From: JBBQVS01 sp038211295
GTDB lineage: Bacteria > Chloroflexota > Ktedonobacteria > Ktedonobacterales > Ktedonobacteraceae
Length of the DNA: 64,000 bases
Assembly (NCBI GenBank): GCA_038211295.1
Contig: JBBQVS010000002.1
Location: 1 to 64,000, forward strand
Reading direction: 5' to 3'
Part shown: positions 14,521-24,184 of the stretch, in pieces
Position numbering within the stretch: position 1 is the stretch's first letter
Layout: every line of letters starts with the position of its first letter
Translations under genes and position numbers: made by a program
The notes under the pieces: model-generated
Told to the model about the DNA's origin: nothing
Seen by the model: only the letters and a program-made list of their open reading frames with translations
Database searches by the model: none

Positions 14521-16086
14521 CTAATTCACATTACGACTTGTACCAGACCAATATTTATCACGGAGATTGCGCTTGAGAATTTTGCCCGCGCCACTCTTGG
14601 GGAGTGCTTCGGTGACAATTTCAACGCTACGTGGCACTTTATAGCCAGCAATCAAGGTGCGTGTGTGAGCCATCAGCTCGTCCTCACTCACGCTCATCGC
14701 CGGTTTCAGCACAACAACCGCGTGTACCGACTCGCCCCATGCGGGATGCGGAATGCCGATTACCGCAGCCTCAAGTACGGCAGGATGCGTGTACAGGGCG
14801 TTTTCGACTTCAACGGAATAGATGTTTTCGCCACCGGAGATAATCATATCTTTGGCACGATCAATAATAAAGATGTAGTTTTCCTCGTCAACAGTGGCAA
14901 GGTCGCCCGTGTGCATCCACCCATCGACAATGGCGGCGGCGGTGGCTTCAGGCATATGCCAGTAGCCCATCATGATATTTGGGCCGCGTGCGATAACCTC
15001 GCCAATCTCGCCAACCTGTACATCCTCCCCTAATGCTGTGACAACGCGCACCTCGACGCCAACCACCTCTTTTCCAGCAGAAGCAAGGCGGCGTACCTCT
15101 TCGGGCGTCCCCTCTGTAACATGTTCGTTCAAGTCCAGACCTGTGAGCAATGGCGACGTTTCCGTCATACCATACCCCTGCCCGAAAACCTGACCGAGCC
15201 GACTCAAGCCTTTTTTGAGTAGTTCCACTGGCATAGGCGAGGCTCCATAGGCAAGGCGACGAATACTCGACAGGTCGTATTTGTCGATGTCGGGATGGTT
15301 CAGGACAGCGTTAATCATGGTTGGAACCATGAAGGTAAGCGTGACCTTTTCATCTTGCACGGTCTGAAGAAAATGAGTCGGGTTAAACATGGGATTGAAA
15401 ACGTTCCGCGCTCCAAGCATCACAAGCGCGAACGCCGACCCCGTATTTCCAAGGTGGAACATCGGCGCGGTATGCAAAAACGCATCCTGATCGGTGTAGC
15501 GACCAGCGATGGCAACGTGCATCGCGTTGGAGACAATATTTTTGTGCGAGAGCATAACGCCTTTGGCGCGACCCGTTGTGCCGCCAGTGTAGTAGAGGCC
15601 GGAGAGGTCGTCGTCATCCATTTGTTGATCGACGGTCTCCTGCATCTGCGACCCCCTGGTAATCAGTTCTTCATAATTGTGTGTGGCGTCAGGTGCCTCT
15701 TCAGAGGTATACATGATATGCTCGACGGTCTCGTAAGTGTCCCGTCCGGTAATGTAAGGGGCGAACGTCTTATCGACAACGAGCACTTTAGAACCGCTGT
15801 CATTGAGAATAAAGACGATCTCTGGTCGGGCGAGCCGAATATTGAGTGGAACAATCACGGCACCCATACGCCCGCAGGCGTAGTACAGCTCTAAATAACG
15901 GTGGCAGTTGAGTAGCAGTACGGCCACGCGGTCTCCACGCTGCACGCCAAGAGCTGCGAGGCCACGCGCGAGATAATCGGTACGCTGGTCGAACTCTTTC
16001 CATGTATAACGGGTTGTGCCACAGGTGATAGCTTCACGATTGCCATACACTTTTTTCGCATGCGCGAGTCCCTGTGCGATATTCAT
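14521..16086 (-). CDS. Acyl-CoA synthetase (AMP-forming)
   Basis: A 521-residue member of the ANL superfamily that activates a carboxylic acid with ATP and transfers it to CoA. Motifs: the P-loop-like YYTGGTTGRAKGVMLSHKN (about residue 166), YGMTETSP, GYWHMPEATAAAIVDGWMHTGD, MIISGGENIYSVEVE and the catalytic-Lys region PKSGAGKILKRNLR near the end. Length and motif order match long- or medium-chain fatty acid CoA ligases. The ATG at 16086 opens the gene. Substrate cannot be read from sequence. It probably works with the P450 or with the second ligase at 18312. Confidence 0.92.
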   Translation of the reverse strand: MNIAQGLAHAKKVYGNREAITCGTTRYTWKEFDQRTDYLARGLAALGVQRGDRVAVLLLNCHRYLELYYACGRMGAVIVPLNIRLARPEIVFILNDSGSKVLVVDKTFAPYITGRDTYETVEHIMYTSEEAPDATHNYEELITRGSQMQETVDQQMDDDDLSGLYYTGGTTGRAKGVMLSHKNIVSNAMHVAIAGRYTDQDAFLHTAPMFHLGNTGSAFALVMLGARNVFNPMFNPTHFLQTVQDEKVTLTFMVPTMINAVLNHPDIDKYDLSSIRRLAYGASPMPVELLKKGLSRLGQVFGQGYGMTETSPLLTGLDLNEHVTEGTPEEVRRLASAGKEVVGVEVRVVTALGEDVQVGEIGEVIARGPNIMMGYWHMPEATAAAIVDGWMHTGDLATVDEENYIFIIDRAKDMIISGGENIYSVEVENALYTHPAVLEAAVIGIPHPAWGESVHAVVVLKPAMSVSEDELMAHTRTLIAGYKVPRSVEIVTEALPKSGAGKILKRNLRDKYWSGTSRNVN

Positions 16087-16121
16087 AAAAAATTCCCTCT
16101 CTCTCCTAGGCGTGTTTCTTT

Positions 16122-16313
16122 TTAACAGCTTTCAGCACGTTCTAGACGGTATACGCCGCCCGTTGTAATGGCAAACATTTCAGGCGATAAGCAACAGCCA
16201 AAAGCACATCCTGTTATATAGCGTGCCTCCTCCGACGCAAGACCGAGGATAACATCGCTAATAGCTTCTGGTGGCAATGCGTTTCGATCAGGGAAAAGGG
16301 TAAGTTGGTTCAT
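16122..16313 (-). pseudogene. SDR-like C-terminal fragment (remnant or tiny ORF)
   Basis: A 63-residue frame. PPEAISDVILGLASEEARYITG matches the C-terminal helix and loop of short-chain dehydrogenases (PEEIADAVLFLASDEARYITG type). The Rossmann domain and the YxxxK site are missing, and the expected final VDGG is replaced by unrelated sequence. It has no ribosome site, but its ATG overlaps the stop of the small ORF upstream (TGATG). Most likely it is the remnant of a decayed gene. Confidence 0.45.
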
Positions 16314-16420
16314 CAACTACAGGCACTTTCAGCCGCGAGTGCGGATAGTTTAACGCGAACAGCAGACGCAAACATGTAACCAGTGAGTTCAACGGCACGG
16401 CACGCGTAGGATAGTCGCAT
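16313..16420 (-). CDS. Possible 35-residue ORF
   Basis: A 35-codon frame starting MRLSYACRAVELTGYMFASA. It has a strong GGGGAGGTGG about ten bases before the ATG, and its TGA overlaps the ATG of the SDR-like fragment. It is not recognised. It may be a decayed gene start or a genuine short peptide. Confidence 0.3.
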   Translation of the reverse strand: MRLSYACRAVELTGYMFASAVRVKLSALAAESACS

Positions 16421-16509
16421 AACACAACCACCTCCCCTTTTTTCTGTTCGTTGTAGACAAATACTCACGACTAAATGATAGCATCCAGTGTTGAGTTTTG
16501 GCCCAACAC

Positions 16510-18126
16510 TCATGCGATAATCTCCGCCAGCATTGCAAGTAACGTGCGCGGCAGAACTATTTCGTAGTCACTTCCAAGCTGTGTTACAACAGTTTTAAGG
16601 TCTGAGGGCGTCATCTTCCATGCAAGAATGTAGACGTTCAGGAAAAGCGGACGTTCTGAACGACTAGTAGCGACATGTTTAATCATGGCGACAGTTCCAT
16701 CCACGCTGTCCGCCAGTCCAAGATTTTGATAGATCACGACACCATCAATCGACTTCCACTCGACCTTTTTCAGGCCAGCACCACTTAGCACACCGCGCAA
16801 CCCGAAGGGGCGCAAACCCTGTACATACCTGTCCTGACTGGAGGTATCGGAGAAAACCATGCCTGTTTGCCTGATGTTTGAGATAAAAGGCAGACCAGAA
16901 CTTTGCCAGTAATCGGTATCTAGCACTTCGAGCGTCGTCATATTCATAGCTTGCATCTGCGGCCCTGTTATTTGCAGAAACGCCTCTAAGTGCTCTGAGG
17001 GCCAGTGCGAGGGAAATATATACCCGGCACCACTGGGGCCTGCGATAAATTCGTCGTTCTCGGTAGCGGAGCCTCTGTAGTATTCGGCAAGCAGTGGGGT
17101 CGCGTGCAAAATCGAAGGCGAGATCGTCCACCCAATAGGCAGGATGCCGCGTGCAGGGTCACGCCAGATGTCTTTCATGCGGTGCTGGCTATATTGCAGG
17201 TTGTCTCCATCGCTCATCGTGAAGGAGACATACACGCGCGGAGCGGCGGGCGCGGGTTCATCGTAGCGGGGTGATGTCGCGCTCACAAAAGGAGGAGAAG
17301 GTGGTTGCGCGGCAGTCCACACTTCAAGATTGGCGAAGTTATCGGTAGCAAGCACGGTCATCGCGACTTGCGAGGTAAGGTTGACACCACTACTCTCATC
17401 AATAAACCACCCAAGATGTACCGAACCAGCCTCAAACGTCGTAAGAATACGGTGCATCAGTTCGCGCTCAGAAAGCAGACCATCCGTCAAAATGCTTGTC
17501 GGGCTGGGCAAATAATCACGAGAGTCAAGATTGTAGATGAAGCTACGTGTCGCGAAGAGAAATGAACGTAAACTTGTGTTTTTGTATTCAAGCCCCGCAA
17601 CCAAACGAGACGAGCACCCACCACGCACGTTCTCCAATGCCCAGTGATACGCTTGCAAACGACTCTTCCAACCATGTATCGAGAGGTCACTTAAAATAGT
17701 TAAGCCATATTTACTTTGCAAAACGCTGGCTTGCGCGGCGGAAACAACGATACCATCCTGCTGGGCCGCAATCATCGTGGCAATGTTTATAGAGTCCTCA
17801 AGGTTGGTATCATAAATAACCAGACCCTGTACAGCCATATGATGTGCGTCAAGCAACGTCGTGAGAACACTTTCATTTACAGCAGACTTAGCGTTTTGTG
17901 GGACATGCCCAAATACTTCTTTCAGCCAGAATACCTCGTCGCTACCAAAGACAAGATAGATATTCGGTTGTGGGCGATTGAGTAGCCCCACGAGCGTGGT
18001 AAGCGTGACCAGGGTCTCTTGCGATGCACCACTCACAGTATATACGTCAAGGTGTGTCATCGGCTGAAAGCCAGGAACTAGCCGCTCAGTAGACCAGTCA
18101 AGTCCCACGACCTCTGTTGCACTCAT
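16510..18126 (-). CDS. GxGYxYP-domain protein, putative glycoside hydrolase
   Basis: A 538-residue protein with the motif GPSGAGYIFPSHWP (about residue 335), matching the GxGYxYP signature of a family annotated as putative glycoside hydrolases. Other conserved-looking parts are VSFTMSDGDNLQYSQHRM and WTISPSI just before it. No signal peptide is visible, so it seems cytoplasmic, although many relatives are exported. AAAGGAG seven bases before the ATG at 18126 sets the start. The actual substrate is unknown. It is divergent from the second acyl-CoA ligase. Confidence 0.7.
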   Translation of the reverse strand: MSATEVVGLDWSTERLVPGFQPMTHLDVYTVSGASQETLVTLTTLVGLLNRPQPNIYLVFGSDEVFWLKEVFGHVPQNAKSAVNESVLTTLLDAHHMAVQGLVIYDTNLEDSINIATMIAAQQDGIVVSAAQASVLQSKYGLTILSDLSIHGWKSRLQAYHWALENVRGGCSSRLVAGLEYKNTSLRSFLFATRSFIYNLDSRDYLPSPTSILTDGLLSERELMHRILTTFEAGSVHLGWFIDESSGVNLTSQVAMTVLATDNFANLEVWTAAQPPSPPFVSATSPRYDEPAPAAPRVYVSFTMSDGDNLQYSQHRMKDIWRDPARGILPIGWTISPSILHATPLLAEYYRGSATENDEFIAGPSGAGYIFPSHWPSEHLEAFLQITGPQMQAMNMTTLEVLDTDYWQSSGLPFISNIRQTGMVFSDTSSQDRYVQGLRPFGLRGVLSGAGLKKVEWKSIDGVVIYQNLGLADSVDGTVAMIKHVATSRSERPLFLNVYILAWKMTPSDLKTVVTQLGSDYEIVLPRTLLAMLAEIIA

Positions 18127-18171
18127 ATGTTGCTCCTTTTGACTATGTATCAATCGAGTCAATACGACCAT

Positions 18172-18199
18172 AGTATACCATGTAGCGGTGCGCGTTCAA
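18172..18199 (-). promoter_or_regulatory. Candidate promoter of the GxGYxYP gene
   Basis: On the minus strand TTGAAC (18194-18199) and TATACT (18172-18177) are separated by 16 bases, about 45 bases before the start codon. Confidence 0.55.
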
Positions 18200-18216
18200 A
18201 CAAAATTCTGTTCCTC

Positions 18217-18245
18217 TTGACCTGATGCAAGAACTGAGATATGCT
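18217..18245 (+). promoter_or_regulatory. Candidate promoter of the second acyl-CoA ligase
   Basis: TTGACC (18217-18222) and TATGCT (18240-18245) are separated by 17 bases, about 65 bases before the start codon. With the promoter above it forms a divergent pair. Confidence 0.55.
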
Positions 18246-18311
18246 ACACAGCACAACGCTTGCTCTACGCTGCTCATTCAGAGAAGAACCGAGTCAGAAA
18301 GGACCCCAGGC

Positions 18312-19910
18312 ATGGCTGAGAAAATATTTGCTCCTGAATTGTTCCGTCCTCATATGAACTTTCCCGACGTTCCCTACGATCATCATGTACGGGCCACGGC
18401 TGAACGTGTTCCTGATCGCATCGCGATGGTGTACCAGAACATGGTGTTTTCGTACCGCGAAATTATTGCGATGATTAACAGTATCGCCAACGGGCTACAT
18501 GATCTGGGACTGAGAAAAGGTGATCGCCTCTGTCTCTACATGTCGAACAGGCCCGAATATACAATTACCTTTATCGCAGCGACTTCGATAGGGATTATCG
18601 TGAGTCCCATGAACCCCGGCTATAAAGAACGCGAAGTCGCATATCAGATTGAGAACTCTGAAGCAAAGGCTATCATGCTTCAGGGGAACCTTGTCCCCAC
18701 GCTTCAATCTGCCTTGCAGCACAAAGCACAGCCCAACCTGAGACACATTCTGGTGACAGGCGAAAAGGCACCGGAGAGTATGCCGGAAGCGATTACATTC
18801 GCGGCACTCATGCGCGGCTCGTCCTCAGAGCGTCCGCCGCAAGTCACACTTCGTGGCGATGATATCGCTGCGCTTCCGTACTCATCGGGTACGACTGGGT
18901 TTCCCAAAGGCGTGATGCTTACACACCGCAATCTGGGCGTGAACAATCTACAATTTCTTACCGCACTCCGCCTTGATGAATCGGATGTCGCGCTGAACTT
19001 TCTGCCCTTCTATCACATCTACGGTGTAATGCTGACCGGCGGCTTTCTCGCGGGTGGGGGTACACAGGTTATCATGGAACGCTTCGACCTGTTGCAATCG
19101 CTGGAACTCTGCGAACGTTACAAAGTGACGTATTATTTCGCGGTTCCCCCAATTGTACTCGCGCTCGCGAACGCCCCTGTTGACCTGAGCAAGCTAAAAA
19201 CAGTCAAGTTTATCTTCTCAGGCGCGGCCCCACTACCAGCCGGGCCATCGCTGAGGCTTCAAGAAAAGACGGGCGTGACTGTTGTGCAGGGCTATGGCTT
19301 AACGGAGGCATCACCCCTGACACACACGCAACCTTTTCCACTTATGCGTCTTGAGAGTATTGGAATGCCCATTCATAATACCGAGCAGAAGATTCTAGAC
19401 ATCGAGACAGGGACGCGCGAGCTACCCATAGGAGAAGATGGCGAGATTGTGTTGCGCGGCCCACAGGTGATGCAGGGCTACTGGAAAGCACCAGAGGAAA
19501 CTGCACGCGCCCTACGCGACGGCTGGCTCTACACGGGCGACATTGGACATGTAGACGAAGAGGGCTATACCTACGTAGTTGATCGCAAGAAAGAAATGAT
19601 TAAGTACAAAGGGTTTGGGGTCGCTCCAGCGGAGATTGAGGCACTTCTGCTGGAACATCCATCGGTGATGGACTCCGCCGTGATTGGTGTACCAGACGAC
19701 GAGGCAGGGGAGGTTATCAAGGGGCTTGTCGTTATCCGCGAAGGTCACACGATAACTCCAGAGGATATTGTCACCTTTGCTAACGGAAAACTCGCAGGCT
19801 ACAAGCGCGTGCAGTATGTAGAGTTTATCGCCGCCATTCCTAAAACGGCTTCGGGCAAAATTCTGCGTCGCGAACTCAAGGAGCGCGAGAAGACGTTACC
19901 CAAACACTAA
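18312..19910 (+). CDS. Acyl-CoA synthetase, 4-coumarate-CoA ligase-like
   Basis: A 532-residue ANL-superfamily enzyme. Motifs: LPYSSGTTGFPKGVMLTHRN (about residue 190), YGLTEASPLTHTQP, GYWKAPEETARALRDGWLYTGD, KEMIKYKGFGVAPAEIEALL and PKTASGKILRRELKE. The KYKGFxVxPAEIE wording is typical of 4-coumarate-CoA ligase-like enzymes in the group. The start at 18312 has AGAAAGGA upstream; the frame is open 29 codons further. It ends in a strong terminator. Substrate is unknown; an aromatic or long-chain acid is likely. Confidence 0.92.
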   Translation: MAEKIFAPELFRPHMNFPDVPYDHHVRATAERVPDRIAMVYQNMVFSYREIIAMINSIANGLHDLGLRKGDRLCLYMSNRPEYTITFIAATSIGIIVSPMNPGYKEREVAYQIENSEAKAIMLQGNLVPTLQSALQHKAQPNLRHILVTGEKAPESMPEAITFAALMRGSSSERPPQVTLRGDDIAALPYSSGTTGFPKGVMLTHRNLGVNNLQFLTALRLDESDVALNFLPFYHIYGVMLTGGFLAGGGTQVIMERFDLLQSLELCERYKVTYYFAVPPIVLALANAPVDLSKLKTVKFIFSGAAPLPAGPSLRLQEKTGVTVVQGYGLTEASPLTHTQPFPLMRLESIGMPIHNTEQKILDIETGTRELPIGEDGEIVLRGPQVMQGYWKAPEETARALRDGWLYTGDIGHVDEEGYTYVVDRKKEMIKYKGFGVAPAEIEALLLEHPSVMDSAVIGVPDDEAGEVIKGLVVIREGHTITPEDIVTFANGKLAGYKRVQYVEFIAAIPKTASGKILRRELKEREKTLPKH

Positions 19911-19916
19911 CGAGAC

Positions 19917-19954
19917 AGAGAGATGCTATAGCCGCGTGGCTATAGCATCTCTCT
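19917..19954. terminator. Bidirectional terminator-like hairpin
   Basis: A 17-base arm (19917-19933) pairs perfectly with 19938-19954 around the loop GCGT, between convergent genes. T-runs are lacking. Confidence 0.7.
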
Positions 19955-19975
19955 CTGTAGCTCGCATACTGAATA

Positions 19976-20977
19976 TTAGAGGCCAACGAGGAAGAGGCCA
20001 CGCGCGAGTGCCTCACCCGCGAGCGTGCAGACCACAACAAGGTAGAGCATACCCGTAGCTGATTGAAATGAGCGGTCACGGATAAGTTTCCACGCGAGAC
20101 CACCAAGTATAAGTGGAATAACAAAGCTAATAAGAATACGCACCCACCCGATAGCATCGGTACTCAAGGGCGTATAGGTGGGCGCGTTTGCCGGTTTGAC
20201 ATGCGGGTCGGGCCGCGTAGTGGGAGTCGTGATAACGGTTGGCGTGGCTGGTTGCGATGAGACACTGTGGGCAGTGCTTGGCCCCGCGATAAACGCGAAA
20301 AGCACTTGAGCAAGCACGCCAAGCAATACCAGCGTTGTCGCGAACTGTAACGGCTTCTCCGAAAGAGCAGGCGTAACCAGATACCAGTGACCAAGCCACA
20401 TCGCGGTTAGCACGCCACCGAGGGCAAGGGCGGCCGCAAAGAAACTGGCGACCGTGAAGATACCACCAAAGTTGGCCTCGGCAAGTGGACGATACACCAT
20501 CGCCATCACGTATAATGTCGCAAAGCCCGCGACCACCGTCGCGATACCGCTAAGCAGACGCAGTATTCGCACGACTGAGAAGCGGCGGGCAAGCGTCGCG
20601 GCTCGCTGCTCCGTGGCCGCGACATGCTCTAGCTGCGCTTTCTCAGCTTCGTGCTTCGCGTCCACACCCGCGGTCTTATCGAACCAGAGCAATACATTGT
20701 AAGGAATCATCAGCAGAAAGAAGAGCAATAATGGAAGCGTTTCGTAGCTCGTCCAGAGCTGGTCGAGTTGATGATACCCACTCAGTTGTTCAGGCGTCGA
20801 GAAGTTTTGCTGAAAAAGATAGGTCAAATAGGTCAGACCAAGATAGATAAGGGCGTATGACACCAGAAAGCCGCGTTTGACTTCGTTGCGCCAGTCAAGA
20901 AATACAAGCACGGTAAAAGAGCCGATAGAGACTTCGGTCATTACAATAAATAGTACAAGCGGCAGTGTTAGTAACAT
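19976..20977 (-). CDS. Eight-helix membrane protein, DmsC-anchor-like
   Basis: A 333-residue integral membrane protein with eight hydrophobic segments. The start LTLPLVLFIVMTEVSIGSFT and the end AGEALARGLFLVG resemble the DMSO-reductase anchor DmsC (which has PLVxFTxLTQ...VGAF and a final GExxGRxLF). Such anchors pass quinol electrons to a molybdoenzyme. No DmsA or DmsB partner lies nearby, so the function here is uncertain. A Pro/Thr-rich loop before helix 7 is unusual. The ATG at 20977 was preferred over a GTG 19 codons upstream. Confidence 0.55.
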   Translation of the reverse strand: MLLTLPLVLFIVMTEVSIGSFTVLVFLDWRNEVKRGFLVSYALIYLGLTYLTYLFQQNFSTPEQLSGYHQLDQLWTSYETLPLLLFFLLMIPYNVLLWFDKTAGVDAKHEAEKAQLEHVAATEQRAATLARRFSVVRILRLLSGIATVVAGFATLYVMAMVYRPLAEANFGGIFTVASFFAAALALGGVLTAMWLGHWYLVTPALSEKPLQFATTLVLLGVLAQVLFAFIAGPSTAHSVSSQPATPTVITTPTTRPDPHVKPANAPTYTPLSTDAIGWVRILISFVIPLILGGLAWKLIRDRSFQSATGMLYLVVVCTLAGEALARGLFLVGL

Positions 20978-21380
20978 TGTATCGTTGTATCCTTCAATCG
21001 CATCTATAGCAGTAGTGGTTGCAAACTTAAACACGTCAGCATAAATTTCTCGAACTGCAAACAGATTATAGCGTTATTTGTCTATTCTCACAACCCTGCT
21101 TCTACAGCAACAAAATGCATCATAGGGGCAAGCGGAATCATAATAGGGACGAGCCGCAGCACTCCCACTTGCCCTTTATACATCTATCTCACTCACGTTG
21201 CTAGTTGCAATCCATATACAGCATAAACAAAAGCATTTGACACTTTCTTTCTCTACATTGCGTATACCAAAAATAGTACATTTTATTGCTTTTTTCTTTC
21301 TAGCACTATAAAATCTGTGAGACGCGCCGCGTAACTATTGCGATCCAAGGGCTAGCGTCGTGCTACATACAGGAGACACA
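20978..21380. other. Divergent intergenic region, about 400 bases
   Basis: No gene is seen. The region is AT-rich towards its right half and must hold promoters for the membrane protein and the histidine kinase. A TTGACA lies near 21238, but its downstream -10 (TATACC) is 20 bases away, so the promoter was not fixed. The last bases carry the kinase ribosome site AGGAGA. Confidence 0.4.
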
Positions 21381-24089
21381 ATGACGACAAAGCCTGACGA
21401 CACGCAGCAAAACACACCTGTGGATAATACGAAGTCATCGACGCTACAACCCGCTAAAGCGGAGCAAGCCAGATCGTCCCAATATAATTTCGCGCGGGCC
21501 TACTCCCAACGTAGCGACGCGCTTACTCATAATTACTACACAGAAAGTACACTCAGGACTTCCTTCTGGCAGAAGCTTCACCGTTGGTTTCTTATCAATA
21601 CGTTCGTCCCACAATGGCTTCCTAGAGGCTGGAGCCATCCGCTCGTAGGATATGTGATGAGTGTTCTACTCCAATTCTTTGCCGCACTGAGTACACTTTT
21701 TCTTATCCGTATCTTTCCAACATTCGCTTTTTCTGACCTGCTGGAAATCCTGAGTATCGCGATTATCGCGCTTAATTTCGGCACTGGCCCCAGCTTACTG
21801 GCGACACTTGTAGGTATCACATTACTCAACTTTTTTGTGCTACCGCAACGCTCCACCTCATCCTTGAACGACGTACAAGATTTTGTGGAGAGCATTTTGT
21901 TTCTCATGATTGGTATTACAATCAGTATTGTTGCCAGTCAGGTTGAACGCGCAAGACGGAGCGCAGTCGCTGAACGCACATTACTCGACGCAATAATCGA
22001 GACCGTCCCCGATGGCGTTTCGGTGTACGATGCTCAAGGCCGCCTTGTACGAATGAACAACGCCGGAAAGCGGGTGGAAGAGGCACGTGAGATACACTAC
22101 CCAACACTCACAGAGACAACCGGAAAGTTGTGTACCCCCAGTGGAAGCTTTTTTCGACAGGAGGAACTACCAGTACGACGCGCATTGCGTGGAGAAGTAG
22201 TTTCTGACATAGAAATGGTCTGGCAACCAACGACAGATGAAGCACAATACTTTATGGTCAGTGCCGCTCCACTTTATGACGCATTACAAAAGATTGCAGG
22301 CGCAGTCTCTATCAGTCACGATACCACGACGTTGCGAAGTTCAGAACGCGCGACTGTCGCGAGCGCGAGCGAACTGGAAGCGATATTTGAGAGTATTACC
22401 GATGGCATTTTTGTGTTTAATCAGCAAGGCACTCTAACACGCATGAATATGGCCTTTCGTGAACTGCTTGGCGTTCATTCGCCTATCGACTCATTCTCCG
22501 AACTACCACCTGAGAACCTCGGTCTGTTTGCAGTAGCAAACGAACAACATGAACCTCTTTCTCCTGAGCAATGGCCTCAAGCGCGTATTTTGCGTGGTGA
22601 GTCAGTCAAAGGGCCAACAGCGATGGACATTTTTGTACATACATTTGATGACCGCGAAATATTGCTCAGTGTCAGTGGTGCGCCAGTCTCATTGCATGAT
22701 GGTAAGCTCATTGGCGGTGTCGTGATTTGTCGCGATATCACCGAGCGCAGACGACTGGAAGAATACACACAAAATGCCTTGAATGCGCTTCTGGCAATGG
22801 CGCAAACACTTATACAAGGCTCGGACACAGCAGTCGGTGAGCAGGAGGATATCTCTTCCCACGCCGTGGGGCAACGACTGGTAGAACTCACCAAGCGTGT
22901 GCTTGACTGCAAGCGTGTGGGGATGCTCTCGGTAGAGCCTCACACAAATCGCTTGCTTCCTGTCGCCGTCGTGGGGCTTACTCGCGAACAAGAGTATCGC
23001 TGGTGGGATCGTATCCCAACGTTTCAGGTCGCTGATTTAGCCAGTTCCACCCTTATTAAATGTCTTTATAACGGTGAAGTCGTGCAGATCGAAAAAGAAG
23101 CAGCACGACGCGATCCAGAGTACGCGTTTTATACTCCAAACAATCTCTTACTCGCACCCATGAGTATTGGCAATACACTTGTTGGCGTCCTTACACTGGA
23201 TAGCAACAATGAAGAGCATGTATACACCGCCGATGAACAGGCCCTGGCAGGAGCAGTTGCGCGACTCTCAGCCCTCGTAATTGAACGTGAACGGCTGCTC
23301 CGCGAACGTGCCGAGGCCCAGGCAAACGAAATCGCGCTCCGCGAAGCCAACCAGCGCATGAACGAGTTTCTCAGTATCGCTAGCCACGAACTCAAGACAC
23401 CAATCACCACAATCAAAGGTAGCACACAACTACTTGAGCGACGCCTGAAAAAGATGATAGCCCTAGAAACAGCGACAGTAGAAGAGCGTACAAGGCTACA
23501 GGAAGAAGCGCAAGACTTGCTCAGACGCACCAGCGTTCAGGTGAACAGACTAACACGTCTGATAAATGATTTGCTTGAAGTATCACGCATTCAGGTAAGC
23601 AAGTTAGAGCCACATATGGAGAGAGCAAGCCTTGCTACCGTGCTACACGACGTTGTACAAGAGCAAAGCAGAGGAGCACCCAAGCGCACGATTACGCTCG
23701 ACCTTCCCGCGCACGATGAAGTATGGATCGTCGCGGACATAGACCGTATTGAGCAAGTATTAACCAACTATATCTCCAATGCACTAAAGTACTCGGCGAT
23801 GGAAGAACCAGTAGAGGTCTCGTTACGCATAAAGGGCTGTGATGCCCACATTGCTGTGCGCGACTCAGGACCGGGATTGCCTGTGACAGAGCGGAAGAAT
23901 GTGTTTGAGCGGTTTTATCGCGTCAAAGGTATCGAAGTCAAAAGCGGCTCAGGCGTGGGCTTAGGACTTGGCCTGTACATCTGCAAAACAATTATCGAGT
24001 TGCATCAGGGGCAGGTTGGCGTTGAGAGCGAAGAAGGCAAGGGTTCAACATTCTGGTTCTCGCTACCGTTGGCCGGAACAGCAGAGTAA
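21381..24089 (+). CDS. Sensor histidine kinase with DUF4118, PAS and GAF domains
   Basis: A 902-residue membrane sensor. Order: cytoplasmic N-terminus; a four-helix KdpD-like DUF4118 region (about 85-190, including LLEILSIAIIALNFGTGPSLLATLVG); PAS domains at about 205-320 and 335-465 (both with the VPDGV/ITDGI...GRLVRMN pattern); a GAF domain (about 490-640); HisKA with FLSIASHELKTPITT, phospho-accepting His669; and a HATPase domain (NYISNALKYS, VRDSGPGLP, GVGLGLGLYICK). AGGAGA precedes the ATG. No response regulator gene is adjacent, so it may signal to a distant regulator. A kinase-phosphatase fusion gene follows. Confidence 0.93.
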   Translation: MTTKPDDTQQNTPVDNTKSSTLQPAKAEQARSSQYNFARAYSQRSDALTHNYYTESTLRTSFWQKLHRWFLINTFVPQWLPRGWSHPLVGYVMSVLLQFFAALSTLFLIRIFPTFAFSDLLEILSIAIIALNFGTGPSLLATLVGITLLNFFVLPQRSTSSLNDVQDFVESILFLMIGITISIVASQVERARRSAVAERTLLDAIIETVPDGVSVYDAQGRLVRMNNAGKRVEEAREIHYPTLTETTGKLCTPSGSFFRQEELPVRRALRGEVVSDIEMVWQPTTDEAQYFMVSAAPLYDALQKIAGAVSISHDTTTLRSSERATVASASELEAIFESITDGIFVFNQQGTLTRMNMAFRELLGVHSPIDSFSELPPENLGLFAVANEQHEPLSPEQWPQARILRGESVKGPTAMDIFVHTFDDREILLSVSGAPVSLHDGKLIGGVVICRDITERRRLEEYTQNALNALLAMAQTLIQGSDTAVGEQEDISSHAVGQRLVELTKRVLDCKRVGMLSVEPHTNRLLPVAVVGLTREQEYRWWDRIPTFQVADLASSTLIKCLYNGEVVQIEKEAARRDPEYAFYTPNNLLLAPMSIGNTLVGVLTLDSNNEEHVYTADEQALAGAVARLSALVIERERLLRERAEAQANEIALREANQRMNEFLSIASHELKTPITTIKGSTQLLERRLKKMIALETATVEERTRLQEEAQDLLRRTSVQVNRLTRLINDLLEVSRIQVSKLEPHMERASLATVLHDVVQEQSRGAPKRTITLDLPAHDEVWIVADIDRIEQVLTNYISNALKYSAMEEPVEVSLRIKGCDAHIAVRDSGPGLPVTERKNVFERFYRVKGIEVKSGSGVGLGLGLYICKTIIELHQGQVGVESEEGKGSTFWFSLPLAGTAE

Positions 24090-24095
24090 CAAATA

Positions 24096-24124
24096 TTGAC
24101 ATACATCCACTTCTCTACTACACT
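24096..24124 (+). promoter_or_regulatory. Candidate promoter of the kinase-phosphatase gene
   Basis: A consensus TTGACA (24096-24101) and TACACT (24119-24124) are separated by 17 bases, 60 bases before the start codon and just after the histidine kinase stop. Confidence 0.6.
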
Positions 24125-24184
24125 AGGAGAGCACTCCAAGTAGAGCATTTGCGCTTATATGTTAGAGGATAGTGAGAAGTTGCT

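Noticed and set aside
15295..15894. A 199-residue frame opposite the acyl-CoA synthetase
   Set aside because: It is the antisense shadow of a clear ANL enzyme, and no domain or ribosome site supports it.
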